Assembly (NCBI GenBank): GCA_900491605.1
Contig: UESW01004626.1
Coordinates: 506,340-570,339 of the forward strand
Direction: 5' to 3'
Length of the DNA stretch: 64,000 nucleotides
DNA from: Calamus simplicifolius
Lineage: Eukaryota; Streptophyta; Magnoliopsida; Arecales; Arecaceae
This document shows, in pieces, positions 1 through 11,572 of this stretch (positions are counted from its first letter, which is position 1; each line of letters begins with the position of its first letter). Below the pieces are notes generated by a model that saw nothing but the letters and a program-made list of their open reading frames with translations, was not told the DNA's origin and ran no database searches. A program made the translations under genes and the position numbers.

Positions 1-155
1 ATTGAAATGTATAAGTAATGCATCAAACTTTCTCATTACTTCAAAATGATATTATATGAAAATGTAAACATACTCATTACATTGAAAGTAAACTTGACTT
101 CATTACATCAAAATGAGATTACTCAGTACATTGAAATGAGATTACATTAAAAATA
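1..155 (-). other. 3' non-coding tail of Sirevirus A
   Basis: No gene seen. The stretch lies downstream of the extra ORF of element A and should run into its 3' LTR, which is outside the window. It holds several loose copies of a CATTACATCAAAATGAG-like AT-rich motif, seen in full around 103-120. Confidence 0.5.
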
Positions 156-1559
156 TCAAAAGTTTCTTCTTGTAATCCTATTCAAATGATCAACTATCTG
201 CTTCATTCCTTCACATTGTAGTTTAACATAATCTTTAAGCTTATTATCTATAAAAGTACAAGCAGTCAAAATCTTATCCTGAAGCTCGGCGTTGCACTGG
301 GAATAGGTCTCTGAGTCACCACATATATCCTTAAGCTCTCCAAAAATATTCTTCAAGTCTTCACTTAAGGAGCTGGTGGATGAACTAAGAGTAGATTCAA
401 TAGATGCAACCCGATCACTAAGTGAATACAAAGCTTCCTTCAAATTTATAAACTTTTCATCAAATTCATTTTTCAACCTATTTTCATGCTCACTAATCTC
501 AGATTTAAATAAGGATCTAAGCTGATCTAACTGAACATCAGAAAAGCTAACAGATGATAAAGTAGATGTCTAAGCAGGAGCAGGAGCAGGAGCAGGGCTG
601 GAACAGAATCTGGAACAGAAGAGCTCTGAGGAGGCTCAGGTGAAGAATGTCTCACAGATGGTCTGAGGGCCTCAGCATCCATAGCTCTGTCCTCTGCAAT
701 ATTCTTCCTCTCCCAACTTCCATTCCTCTTAACAAAACCCATTCGATGAATAGTAGCCAAAGAGTAATAATCAGTATGCCTTAATTCCCTTTTCGGCTCA
801 CTATCACCAAATGTAATCCCTTGGCTTTGAAATAACTTCGTTAGAACCATGCCATAGGGCAAACTGGACTTCTTCTTCCCTCCACAATCAGCTATGTGCC
901 AAATAATCATCCGAGGTAAATTGATGGGCTTCCAGTCACACAACATCCATCACGAAGATATCCCTCTCAGTAACATAATCAAATCTGCCAGTCTTGGGAA
1001 ACAATCCCTACTGCAGATATTATGAAGTAACCTCAGCTCCAAAGGCAATTGGTTTGCAAAAACTTCTTCAAAACCCTCAAAATTTCTGTTCAGCAATCTT
1101 GTGAGGGCAGGTGATCTATCCTCCGGGGCATAGGTGGATGGTCCAGATAGGGCAAATCTAACAGTCTGGATAAAATAGTGGCGGTGATATTCAATCCAAT
1201 GCCTCTCACCACACTAACTAATCCATCATCACCTCTAGTCAAATTTGAGTAAAATTCCTTAACTAATGCAGGATATGTGGGACAATCTAGTGAACACATT
1301 TTCTCAAGTCCCATCTCAATCAACTGTCTCCCAATAATAAAACCTTCATTCTCAAATAACTCAAAATCAACTTTCTACCGGTTGTAATAACTCTACTGGC
1401 AAGGTGATCTACCTGAAGAGTGGTAGCTGGAACAGAAGAACCACTCGGAGAAGATGTAGAAGATGAATCCGGAGACGGCTCGCGGACGGGTCATCGAACG
1501 GTCCGTTTCCTCTTCAATCCGGCGCCACTACTGCTAGCTCCACGAGTTTTAGGTGCCAT
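156..1559 (-). pseudogene. Sirevirus A extra (env-position) ORF, broken
   Basis: This reading frame sits after pol on the same strand, where Sireviruses carry an envelope-like gene. It starts at 1559 with MAPKTRGASSSGAG and hits a stop soon after a basic KRKR stretch. Further pieces lie at 1090-1323, 527-946 and 156-476. The middle part (LPYGMVLTKLF, then a GFVKR stretch) matches the equivalent ORFs of B and C and resembles the Pfam 'putative plant transposon protein' domain family. The last piece is heptad-rich and probably coiled coil. A GCTCCT repeat at 573-597 encodes Pro-Ala in the proper frame. Function is unknown; no convincing signal peptide or membrane segment is seen. Stops and frameshifts make it a pseudogene. 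Confidence 0.7.
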
Positions 1560-2027
1560 AGATCTAGATGGAGTGAATAATCAGAGGTTTTTGGAGTTTT
1601 GGAAGGTTTGAGAAAGCTTTGGAAAGAGTTTGGAATAATTAGAAATGATTGAAATGTCCGTGGGGTTGACTCGTGCCCTAGATAATCAAACTGGGACCAC
1701 GTCGAGTTGACTCGTGCAAAGCGTGGAGTCGGCTCCCGAGTAGTCATAGAGCACGGACCCGAAATCGAGTCGACTCGCGTAGAGCGGGGGTCGGCTCCCG
1801 AGTTTCAACAGAAACAGGGGTCGACTCCGATACTGTCCGAGTCGGCTCGAGACCATTTCAGAGAAAAAAAAATAAAGATTCAGAGAATCTGAAATGAGTC
1901 TGGAATTTGATCTTGAGTGTGATTAAAATCATGGATTTTGAGAGATCAAATTGATATGAGTTCTAGATAAAATTTCCTTAAGATTTTGAGAAATTGAAAG
2001 AACTCTAGATACATTTCCTTAGGGGTT
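1560..2027 (-). promoter_or_regulatory. Pre-ORF regulatory spacer of element A with GTCGACTC array
   Basis: This 468-bp spacer separates the end of pol from the start of the extra ORF. Between 1662 and 1851 it carries seven copies of a GTCGACTC/GTCGGCTC/GTTGACTC core, usually preceded by GAG or GGG. The same motif fills U3 of the A-family LTR at 8011-8335. On the minus strand the order is AT-rich DNA, motif array, then ORF start, as in the LTR. No clear TATA box is seen. A promoter role is inference. Confidence 0.55.
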
Positions 2028-3560
2028 TCAAAATCTATTCCAAGGATCACAAATCCCTAATTCTCCTCTAAGATAACAAAATCTTTCTTCGTTTAAAGGT
2101 TTATAAAAATATCAGCTAATTGTTCTTCAGTGTTAACATATTCAAGACAAATTCTTTATTAGTTACATGTTCTCTTATAAAGTGATATCTAATTTCTATG
2201 TGTTTTGTCCTTGAATGTTGAATTGGATTTTTAGTTAAATTGATTGCGCTTGTATTATCACATTTTATGGGTGTCTTATTAAGTGTGATACCATAGTCTT
2301 CAAGTTGTCGCTTAATCCATAGGATTTGCGCACAGCAACTTCCAGCCGCTACATATTCAGCTTCAGTAGTTGATAATGCAACTGAATTTTGCTTTTGCTA
2401 AACCATGAGATTAAGTTACTTTCTAAGAATTGGCATGCACCACTTGTGCTTTTTCTATCTAACTTACATCCAGCATAATCAGAATCAGAGTATGCAATCA
2501 GATTTAATGTGGAGTCTCTAGAATACCATAAACCTACATTTTTTGTTCCACTTACATATCTTAGTATTCTTTTAACAGCAATTAAATGTGATTCTTTAGG
2601 TTCTGACTAAAATCTAGCACATAAACATATAGAAAACATAATATCTGGTCTACTTGCGGTAAATAAAGAAGGGATCCGATAATACCTCGATAATACTTTT
2701 GATCAACCTTTTTACCTTCTTCATCTTTGTCTAGCTTGCATGAAGGACTCATTGGTGTTCCAAGGGTTTCATTGATTCCATACCAAACTTTTTGAGTGTT
2801 CTCTTGTGTATTTTGTTTGGTTGATGAAGATTCCCTCTTTGCTTTGTTTGATTTGGAGTCCAAGGAAGAAGTTGAGTTCTCCCATCATGCTCATTTCAAA
2901 TTCGCCCTGCATTAACTTGGCAAAATCTTGACATAGAATATTGTCAGTAGCACCAAAAATAATGTCATCAATGTATATTTGTACTACAAGTAAATCTTTA
3001 CTTTTTCTTTTCAAAAATAATGTTTTATCTACATTTCCTCTTGTGAAATCATTTTAATTAAAAATTTACTTAGCCTATCATACCAAGCTCTAGGTGCTTG
3101 TTTCAAACCATATAAAGCTTTGTGCAGTTTAAAGACGTGATTGAAAATTCGTGATCTTCAAAACCTGGTGGTTGTTCAACATAAACTTCTTCATTTATAA
3201 ATCCATTTAAAAATGCGCTTTTAACATCCATTTGAAATAAGTTAAAATTTATATGACATGCAAATGCAAGTAAAAGTCTAATGGCTTCTAATCTAGCTAC
3301 TGGTGCAAAGGTTTCATCAAAATCAATACCTTCCTCTTGATTATATCCTTTTGCAACTAATCTAGCTTTGTTTCTAATTACTATGCATTTTCATCTAGTT
3401 TATTTCTATATATCCATTTTGATCCTATTACTGAATGATTTTTAGGTCTTTCAACTAAAGTCCTACATTATTTCTTGTAAATTGATTTAATTCTTCTTGC
3501 ATTGCTAACATCCAATTATTATCTTTTTCAGCTTCTTCAATAGTTTTAGGTTCAATTTGT
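2028..3560 (-). pseudogene. Sirevirus A reverse transcriptase and RNase H
   Basis: This is the 3' part of copia pol, which copies element RNA into DNA and removes the RNA strand. The RT catalytic motif is seen as YIDDIIFGAT in the piece at 2769-3014, followed by the FEMSMMGELNFFLGLQ block. RNase H follows; the homologous parts of B and C read LSTAEAEYVAAG, and the degenerate equivalent here is near 2330-2400. The frame ends at a TGA at 2028-2030. There are several frameshifts between 2340 and 3480, for example at the junction between the RT fingers and palm, so no full product can be made. Order after integrase is the Ty1/copia order. Confidence 0.85.
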
Positions 3561-5160
3561 GAAACAAATGCAAGATGATTACTAATGTTTCTCATGGATG
3601 ATCTAGTTCTTATTCCTTGAGATGGATCACCTATAATCAATTCCTTAGGATGACTATAAGCATATCTCCAATCCCTAGGTAGATCTACATCATTATGATT
3701 AGCGTTAGTATCATCATCCTTAGGTGAATCATTATCTTTAGCTTCTTGTTCTTGATCTAGAGATACATCAATATTTAATTTTTCAAAATCTTTTTCAATT
3801 ATGTTTGTATCTTCCTCATCATCAAGCTTTTCAGAACTAGATGCTAAAGACTCATCGAAAACTATATGAATGGATTCTTCAACTACTAAGGTTTTCTTGT
3901 TAAATACTCTATAAGCTTTACTAGTTGTTGAATATCCTAAAAAGATTCCTTCATCAGATTTAGCATCAAATTTTCCTAAATTATTTTTACCATTATTATG
4001 AATAAAACATTTACATCCAAATGCATGAAAGTATTTTATATTGGGTTTTCTTTCATTCCATAATTCATAAGGTGTTTTCTTTAAGATTGGTCTTATTAGG
4101 GCTCGATTTAAGATGTAACATGCTGTGTTAATAGCTTCCGTCCAAAAGTATTTCGGGAGTTTACTTTCACATAGCATAGTACGGGCCATGTCTTCTAGAG
4201 TCCTATTTTTTCTTTCAACTACACCATTTTGCTGTGGAGTCCTAGGGGCAGAAAAATTATGATTAATACCATTTTCAGTGCAGAAACTTTCAAATAAGTG
4301 ATTTTCTAATTCAGTTCCATGATCACTTCTTAGAGATACTATGGTAGTGTTTTTCTCATTTGTGACTTTCTTGAAGAATTTCAGGAATATCGAGAAAGTC
4401 TCATCTTTGTGAGCTAAAAACAGTACCCAAGTATATCTAGAATAATCATCTACAATCACTAGACCATATTTCTTTCCTCCTAGACTTGTGGTTCTAGTTG
4501 GTCCAAAAAGGTCCATGTGAAGTAGCTCTAATGGCCTAGAAGTTGAAACAACATTTTTAGATTTGAAAGAACTTCTGTTTGTTTTCCAAATTGACATGCA
4601 TCACATATTTTGTTATTTTCAAAATCTAGTTTAGGTAAGCCTTTAACTAAATCCATTTTAATTAATTTTGAAATAAGGTGTGTGCTTGCATGACCTAATC
4701 TACGATGCCACAACCAACTAATTTTATTTATATTAGCATTGTCAGCAATCAGGCAATGATCACTCAAAGATAATTTTTCTAGATCAACCAAGTAAACATT
4801 GCCATGTCTATAACCAGTAAAAACAATGCTATTATCAATAGAATTAGTTACAGTGCATATTGAAGATTTAAATGAAACATTAAAGTTTTATCACATAATT
4901 GGCTTATACTAATTAGATTATGCTTCAAACCATCAACATAAAGTACATTATCAATAAATGTAGATGGAGTTATACGAACTTTACCAAGGCCCATAATTTG
5001 ACTTTTACCATTATCGCCAAACGTAACAACTCCACCTTTCTTTTCTTCCAGGGTGATGAATTCATCTTTGTCACCCGTCATATGTCTTGAGCAGCCACTA
5101 TCAAGGTATCACTTTTTCTTTGATCTTTTGGCTACAAGACATTCCTACAACATAATTTAA
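3561..5160 (-). pseudogene. Sirevirus A protease and integrase
   Basis: Protease: the DSGCSRHMTG active-site block lies near 5070-5097, but the codon expected to be Trp just upstream of YLDSG is TGA (5109-5111), a stop. The GAG-pre-integrase zinc region (WLWHRRLGHAS, then CDACQFGKQ) is at 4528-4791. The integrase core is the long open piece 3455-4597. It keeps the catalytic set: D in LHMDLFGP, D in LRSDHGTE and E in NGVVERKNR. The C-terminal GIFLGYS block follows at about 3900-3960. A frameshift separates the pre-integrase and core pieces near 4560-4600. The core is the best preserved part of element A. Confidence 0.88.
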
Positions 5161-6887
5161 ACTTTATGTTTAGGTACCCAAGCTTTCTTGGGTCCTTCAT
5201 GGTTAGTAGCAATAAGAATTGTTCCTTTCGGAACCCAAATTTTCTTTCCTTTAGTGTTTAATTTTTCATTATTACTTATTGTTTTGCACTCAAAAGATTT
5301 ATGTCCTTTTTTATTACATTTAAAACAAGTAATATTACTTTGGTTAGCTTTTACAAAAATATTTTCAATGATTTTTGTTTTCTAAATGTGTTATACCCTA
5401 AACCTGCTTTGTCAAAACTGCTTTTTGACTATCTAAAATCATATTTAGTTTAGTTGAGCTTAGAGTAAATTTCTCAACAATGTCTTTATACTTTTTAACA
5501 TCTTTCTTTAGAAAATTATTTCATTAAGATTGATTCTTTCTCTTTAATTAGATTTTCATTCTCAGATTTAATCAAATCAATCTTATGAACACAATCATCC
5601 TTTTCATTAAGAAGTGTTTCCATTTTATCTTTTAAATATTTAACTACAAGATTTAACTCATTTTTCTCATTAATTAAATTTAAGTTTTTAGTTTTCAAAG
5701 ATTTGTGTTTCTTTTTCAAAGCCTTGAAATCAATCATCAATTCATTAAATGCTTCAAACATTTCATCAAAAGTAAATTCATCATTGGGGGTTTCGGTACT
5801 TACCTCTTCGTTGTCGTCCACCATGAAGCAAACATTTGCAACTTCTTTTTATTCTTCTTCTTCGGAAGAAGACTCTTCACTGTCAGTCCAAGTTGCCATG
5901 TAGGCCTTTTTCTTTTTCTTATAGGCCTTCTTAAGTAAAGGACAGTCATATCTAAAATGCCCTGGCTTTTTACATTCATAACATACTAAGGGCTCTTTCT
6001 CTTTTTCTTTGTCCTTTTCCTTTTTCTTATCCTTTTCTTTTTCTCCTTCCATTTTTGATCCAAATCTCTTCTTGTGGAAGGGCCTCCTTCTTTGCATAAA
6101 CTTCTTGAATTTCCTTGCAAGGAGGGCTGTCTCATCATCATCATCCTCTTCATCATCGCTGCTGCTATCTTCAACTTTTGCAGCCTTGAGGGCGATGGTC
6201 TTCTTCTTTCTTGACTCATCCTCATTGACATGTTGTTTAACTTGAAGCTCATGAGTCATTAGCGAACCAAGAAGCTCTTCCAATGGTAGGATATTCAGAT
6301 CTTTGGCTTCTTGTATGGCTGTCACCTTGGCTTCCCAAGTCCTTGAAGTGACCTAAGAATTTTGCGAACAAGCTCAGAGTTAGTATATACTTTTCCAAGA
6401 CTTTTCAAACCATTCACAATATCAGTGAATCTAGTGAACATGCATGTGATGGTTTCATTTTGTTCCATGGTAAATAATTCATATTTATGAACTAAAATAT
6501 TTATTTTTGATTCTCTTACTTGGTTTGTTCCTTCATGTGTTATTTCCAACCTATCCCAAATTTCTTTTGCGGAATTACATGTTGAGATTCAGTTGAATTC
6601 ATTAGAGTCTAAGGAACAATACAAAATGTTAATGGCTTTAGCATTTAATTGTGCCATTCTCCTATCATTATCATTCCAATCCCTTTCGGCTTAGGAACAA
6701 TAGTGCCATCAACTACGTGTGTGGGTGTACTAGGTCCATTCATTATTACTCCCCACAATTTATAGTCAGAAGCTTGAATGAATATTCTCATTCTAGCTTT
6801 CCAATATGAATAGTTGGTTCCATTAAATAAAGGAGGTCTATTCGTAGAATCACCTTCAGCAAAACATGAACCACTTTGTGTTGCCAT
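5161..6887 (-). pseudogene. Sirevirus A gag
   Basis: Gag builds the virus-like particle and packages RNA. The start chosen is 6887 (MATQSGSCF), soon after the primer site. The N-terminal part carries LFNGTNYSYWKARM, the UBN2/DUF4219 gag signature of copia elements. An acidic and basic linker and a CCHC zinc knuckle (CYECKKPGHFRYDC) follow at about 5950-5990. A second half opens with MVDDNEEVSTETPNDEF (5824) and is strongly heptad-like. A second zinc knuckle (CFKCNKKGHKSFEC-like) is near 5288-5335. A two-part gag with coiled coil and two knuckles fits Sireviruses. Frameshifts near 6550-6645 and 6325, and a stop near 5850, break it. Confidence 0.85.
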
Positions 6888-6935
6888 AAGGATCTTTAGC
6901 CCTTGATCATGAGATCAAATTCTAAATGAGCACTT

Positions 6936-6947
6936 GCTTTGATACCA
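6936..6947 (-). other. Primer binding site of element A
   Basis: On the minus strand the LTR ends in CCAACA, then AT, then TGGTATCAAAGC. This differs at one base from the TGGTATCAGAGC complement of plant initiator Met tRNA used by copia elements. Confidence 0.88.
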
Positions 6948-6949
6948 AT

Positions 6950-8717
6950 TGTTGGCCCAGATGGCAACCCAAGAGGGGAGGGTGAATTGGGTTCTTAAAA
7001 ATTTAAGACTTTTTGAAATGTTTTAAACAAATTAACACAAGATGTGCAAGTGAGAGAAATTAACTTATAAGCAATGCACAAACAGAAATATAAGAGAGAT
7101 AGAGTGAGAGACAAATGAGCACGGCAAACACAAGAAGATTTTATAGTGGTTCGGTGCAACCAGCACCTACGTCCACTCCTAAGATTCACTTGGGTACACA
7201 CTATAATCTCCCTAGATTACAGCCGAGTTGTTTTACAAGCTCACAACTCAAACATGTTGTTTTTCCAGGATCACAACGAACCCAGCCAGTTTTTCACGGG
7301 CTTACCAGCACAAAACCCAACTCGTTGTTTTTAACGGGATCACAACGAACCCAACACGTAAGCTATCCCAAGCTTACAACAAGGTACAACTACCTCCACT
7401 GATTCAATCCACTGATTGAATCAGTACACAAGAAAATAGTTTAGAGTTTAAATACAAACAGCTCCTCTAGAGCAGAATAATCAAAATAAAGCTTAGGTTT
7501 AGAAAAGCCTGATTAAATAAGCTTGAATGCAGGCTTGGCTTCTTTGCTTCTCTTCTCCAACTCCTTTGAAGTGTGGAATCAGGCCTCAGCACAGATTCTC
7601 CTAGCTTTGGGGCTTTTGGATGTTGGTTGAAGCTTTTCTTCTTTTATCTTCTAGGTTGGAAGATCTTGATATTGCTCTTGGTTGCTTTGGGATCTCCTTT
7701 TGAACTTTTGTTGATTGTAGCTCTGGAGCACACGAATCTCTCTCTTTGATTTTACTCCTTTTGAATCTCTTTTCTTGACTCAAATGATTTTTCCAATGAA
7801 GCTCTGTTTTTCCCTCTTTTTGAAAGATTTTCTTTTTTCTCTTTTTCACCACTCTATTGTTGTCTTTCTCTTCTCTTGATTTGAAAAAAGCTCCTCTATT
7901 TATAGATTCTGCAAAAATATATCCGTTAGAAACACAGAAATATAGCCGTTATTTAAAAATATTACGTTGGGGCTGACGTGTCATCGTGAAAAATCGTGCC
8001 CAAATTTCATGGAGTCGACTCGAGCACTGTGGGAGTCGGCTCGAAGTCGATTACTAAAAATAGAAACATTTTAAATGTTAGAGGGTCGACTCGCGAAGAA
8101 CCAAAGTGTCGGCTCCCGACAGTCGGGGGTTGACTCGAAGAAAATGGGGAGTCGACTCGAGAAGCGCTCAAAAAATATGCTTTCTATTGTTTGAGTGGAG
8201 TCGGCTCGCACAGTCCAGGAGTCGGCTCGCACAGAGTCAGGGGTCGACTCTTGAAATCCAAGGGTCGACTCGAAAAAATCAGAAATCTCTGTTACTTACT
8301 GGAGTCGACTCTGAAACTCTAGAGTCGGCTCCGGAACGTATCAAAAATCAGAAATTTTTCTAATTGACTTTGAAATTCGTCCCAGAATAATTTTAAATGA
8401 TATTTTGACTTGAATACAATAAATATGACATTAAGCATGAATTCAAGACATGTTTCAAGAAATCATTGATTGAAATATAACATGTAAAAATCCCTTTTTG
8501 AAATCTTAAATATAGAGCTTGAAACTTCTTTTTTCAAATTGATTCAAAACTCAGTGAATTTAAACATTGAGAGTCCATTGCTTTCATTTTGAATAAGCTC
8601 AAGGTTTTTGATTAATAAACTCATTATTTCCTTTAAAATACTCATGGCTTTTGGAAATCATCAAAATCAATAAGGTTGGGGTAATTAAATAATTACAATC
8701 TCTCAAATTTCTCAACA
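6950..8717 (-). mobile_element. 5' LTR of Sirevirus A
   Basis: The ends are TGTTGGCC at 6950 and CTCAACA at 8717 (TG...CA inverted ends), and the primer site abuts the left end. It aligns over its length with solo LTR D, which has clean target duplications, so the boundaries are well supported. The TATA box TATAAATAG is at 7896-7904 (minus). U3 above it holds the GTCGACTC array. The transcribed part contains two ~60-bp repeats around 7254-7353 and a small hairpin at 7153-7167. The right end joins repeat X; in the uninterrupted copy of X at 55 kb the sequence continues across this point. Confidence 0.92.
8011..8335 (-). repeat. GTCGACTC/GTCGGCTC array in U3 of LTR A
   Basis: About 12 copies of an 8-bp core, GTCGACTC or GTCGGCTC, usually preceded by GA or GG, are spaced roughly 13-50 bp apart. 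GAGTCGACTC is a perfect palindrome. The array lies upstream of the TATA box on the element strand. Confidence 0.9.
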
Positions 8718-9337
8718 TAAAGTCTATCATGTCCTTTAGCAGCATCTTGATGATTTAAATCTTGTCATACTAACTTAGATTAAGCTCCTAGTGAGCATTA
8801 TGATACTTTGGTTACTTGGTTAGGCTGACTTGCATTGAACTTATGATATGTACTTTATAACATCTAAGTTGAGTGATTTGTCACTTGATTTGGGTGAACC
8901 ATGACTCACATGAGTCATCTTTAAATGAAGCAATACTTCCTTAGTGAAGGAGCATATAATCTTGAGCTTTATTTGCTTGATTTGCTATCTGATGCCATGC
9001 GTTTGAGAGCATGATTTGGCCGTTATCCTAATTGATCGAGGCAAGAAGGGTCATGAAAACTTATACTATTAATGTTATTATTATCATTTTTATTATTTTG
9101 ATAGATATTTATGTGCACTATAATTTCAAATCAATTGAACATCATTAAATTTTCATTTTACATTCAAGCATATTAATTTCATCAATAACATCACTCCTAC
9201 CTATACTTTTGTTGTATAACGTGTATATCTCATGTTCATCAATAATAACCTTTGCTATGATATAAGAATCACAAAGAGATCTAGATAACGACCTCAAATA
9301 TTTTAACATATTAATAACCAACTTCGAGTAAATTTTA
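8718..9337. repeat. Host repeat X, first copy
   Basis: Non-coding. It matches 55029-55647 at roughly 95% by eye over the parts I aligned. It is bounded on the left by LTR A and on the right by the TTTTA target duplication (9333-9337) of element B. No open frame or known motif was recognised. Confidence 0.85.
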
Positions 9338-11572
9338 TGTTGCCCAGATGTAGCAACCCAATAGTGGGGTGAATTGGGTTATTAAAAATTGATTACTATG
9401 TAGATATGTGCTTAAACCCTAATTTTGATTTGTAGCGGTGAAGTGGGGTGCACAGAATAATAACAATAGAGAATCAAACAACCACAAACACACAGGAGTT
9501 TATAGTGGTTCGGTGCCAAACTCAGCACCTACATCCACTCCCCAAAACCTTTAAAAATTCTACTAATTGTACCACAACGATTACAACCTCTAGCCTGACC
9601 TGGCTAGCCCTCTTGTTTATATGGCACAAGGCAGCCAAAATCCTAGCCAAACCAGGCTAGTCCTCTTGTTTCATGGCACAAAGAAGCCAAAAACTCCTAG
9701 CCAAACCAGGCTAGTCCTCTTGTTTCACGGCACAAGGAAGCCAACAATAATCAAGGGTTAACACTAACCCTCTTACAAAATAATCAGAGAATGATAAAGA
9801 GAAGCTCCTACAATGAGCAAATATCCAGAGTATACTTTACAACTTTTGAAGCAATAATTTCAGCAATAAATGAACGAGGTCGAAGTAGCTGAAGCCTTGA
9901 TTGCTTTGAGAAACTTCAAAGATCTGGATGACTTTTTGGAACAATGAATGAACTTGAATGCACAACAACTCCCTTATCAACCACTCAACAATATGCAGTA
10001 AAAATTCTTTTCTTGGATTTCTTCCTCTTGTAATCTCTTTTTCAAAAATCGTTATAGTGTGCTTCTAATCACATCTATTTATAATGATCCAACAAAAAGG
10101 ATATCCATTAGATAGGAACAAATGGAAATAAAAATGGAAGAAAATATAACCGTTGTAAAATGTTTCCTTTAGGCATTGAATGCAGGTCTCCATTTGAGGA
10201 AGGAAGAATCCTGAAATAATTCAAAAAATCAAAAGTTAAATGTAGCTAAAATAGAAATAGAGAGAGAGTAAGAGAGAAAGAGCAAGCTCAAGAACTCAGG
10301 CGGTAGTTGAATGGAAATAACTCCAGGTAGTTGAAGACTTGAATGCATTCGGCCAAGAGGTAAGTAGGAAATCCCAGCTAGCTAGTCAGCTAGCTCACAA
10401 GAGAGGCCACGGCAAAGAAAACGTCAAGATAGGTAACTCTTTAGGCAGCTAAACAATTTCTAGTTAGCTTCCTAGTTAACTAACAATAAAGCAATTGGCC
10501 AGGAGCAAAAAGTGTAGAGTGCTTAGTTAGCTCAGCAGCTAACTAAACAAAAGATAGTTAGCTCTTCAGTTAACTAAAGAGCAAATCAAATGGCAGAGGA
10601 AACAGGAGCAAGCTATGGTAGTTAGCTCCCCAGCTAACTAAAAAATGATGGCTCACGGCTTGCAGGAAACATAGAGAACGGGAGTTAGCTCAACAGCTAA
10701 CTAAAGAAAAGTTAGTTAGCTCACTAGCTAACTAAGTTCAAAAACAACAGAGAGCCTGTCCAAAATAGTTAGCTCTCCAGCTAACTAAGGAGAAAAGCAA
10801 CAGAGAGATCGCCCAAGCTAGTTAGCTAACTAGCTAACTAAGCAAAAAGGCAACCATACGGCAGGATAAAATAGCTAGCTTTCCAGTTAGCTAACCACCA
10901 GGTAGCTAGCTCTCCAGTTAACTAAAGAAATCATTCAAACGGCCAGAGAGAGAGGGAGTTAGCTCTCCAGCTAACTAAAATTTGATAGCTCAGGCCTGAA
11001 GCTTACCTGTGAAAACTAGTTAGCAAAGCAGTTAGCTCCAAGTCAAAGCAGTTAGCTAACAAGATACGCCAGCTTGCTCGAGATCCAGCAGCTAGCTCAA
11101 CAGTTAGCTAAAAATAAATAGCATTCGGCCAGGAATGTTAACAGGCAACGATAGCTAGCTAAAATGAAATCTAGTTAGCTCCAAGGCATCCCAAGCTAGC
11201 TAACCAGCTAGCTAAAATTGGAGGATGTTCGGCCAGCAACAGTGACGAGCACCTTAGCTACCTGAAAGAACTCCAGCTAGCTAACAAGCTAGCTAACCAG
11301 CTAGCTTAAATAAGCAACTGTTCGGCCAATGTCATAGAGACAACTTACCAGTTAGCTGAAAGGTGTGCCAGCTAGCTAAATGGAATAACAAGTTAGCTAA
11401 CCAGTTAACTCCCAAGCCAATAAAATTATCTAAGGAAAAATAGAATGAAGTACTCTCTTACCAATCAATTTTGCATGAAGATACTTACTTGCAAGGCGAC
11501 CGAACTTCCCTATATTAAGCTTAGAGTTGCCTAATAGTTTTTGTAATCATCAAAATCAATCTGGGGTCAACA
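9338..11572 (-). mobile_element. 3' LTR of Sirevirus B
   Basis: The 2235-bp LTR has the minus-strand TATA box TATAAATAG at 10075-10083. From left to right it holds the conserved TTATAGTGGTTCGGTG block with a hairpin at 9512-9529, a roughly 63-bp tandem repeat (CTAGCCAAACCAGGCTAG core, about three units, 9588-9755), the TATA region, and the palindrome-rich U3. It is about 70 bp shorter than the 5' LTR because of one array duplication there. Confidence 0.92.
10374..11415 (-). repeat. GTTAGCT/AGCTAAC palindrome array in U3 of LTR B (3')
   Basis: Dozens of AGTTAGCT, AGCTAACT, AGCTAGCT and AGTTAACT words are arranged as imperfect inverted pairs, for example AGTTAGCTC...CAGCTAACT, about every 20-40 bp. 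The spacers often contain GTTCGGCCA. The array lies upstream of the TATA box in U3. Confidence 0.9.

Noticed and set aside
527..620. Leucine-rich hydrophobic stretch in the extra ORF of A, resembling an envelope membrane anchor.
   Set aside because: It arises from a GCTCCT repeat read out of frame. The correct frame gives Pro-Ala and then continues into the coiled-coil part, as in B and C.
6009..6245. Serine-rich plus-strand frame over gag of A.
   Set aside because: It is the complement of the Lys/Asp/Glu-rich linker of gag.
7148..7170. GGTTCGGTGC resembles a polymerase III B box, suggesting a SINE or tRNA-like gene.
   Set aside because: No A box at the right distance and no cloverleaf; the block is part of all Sirevirus LTRs here.
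8011..8335. Regularly spaced short repeats that look at first like a CRISPR array.
   Set aside because: The repeat is only 8-10 bp, spacing is irregular, it lies in LTR U3, and the DNA is from a plant nucleus.
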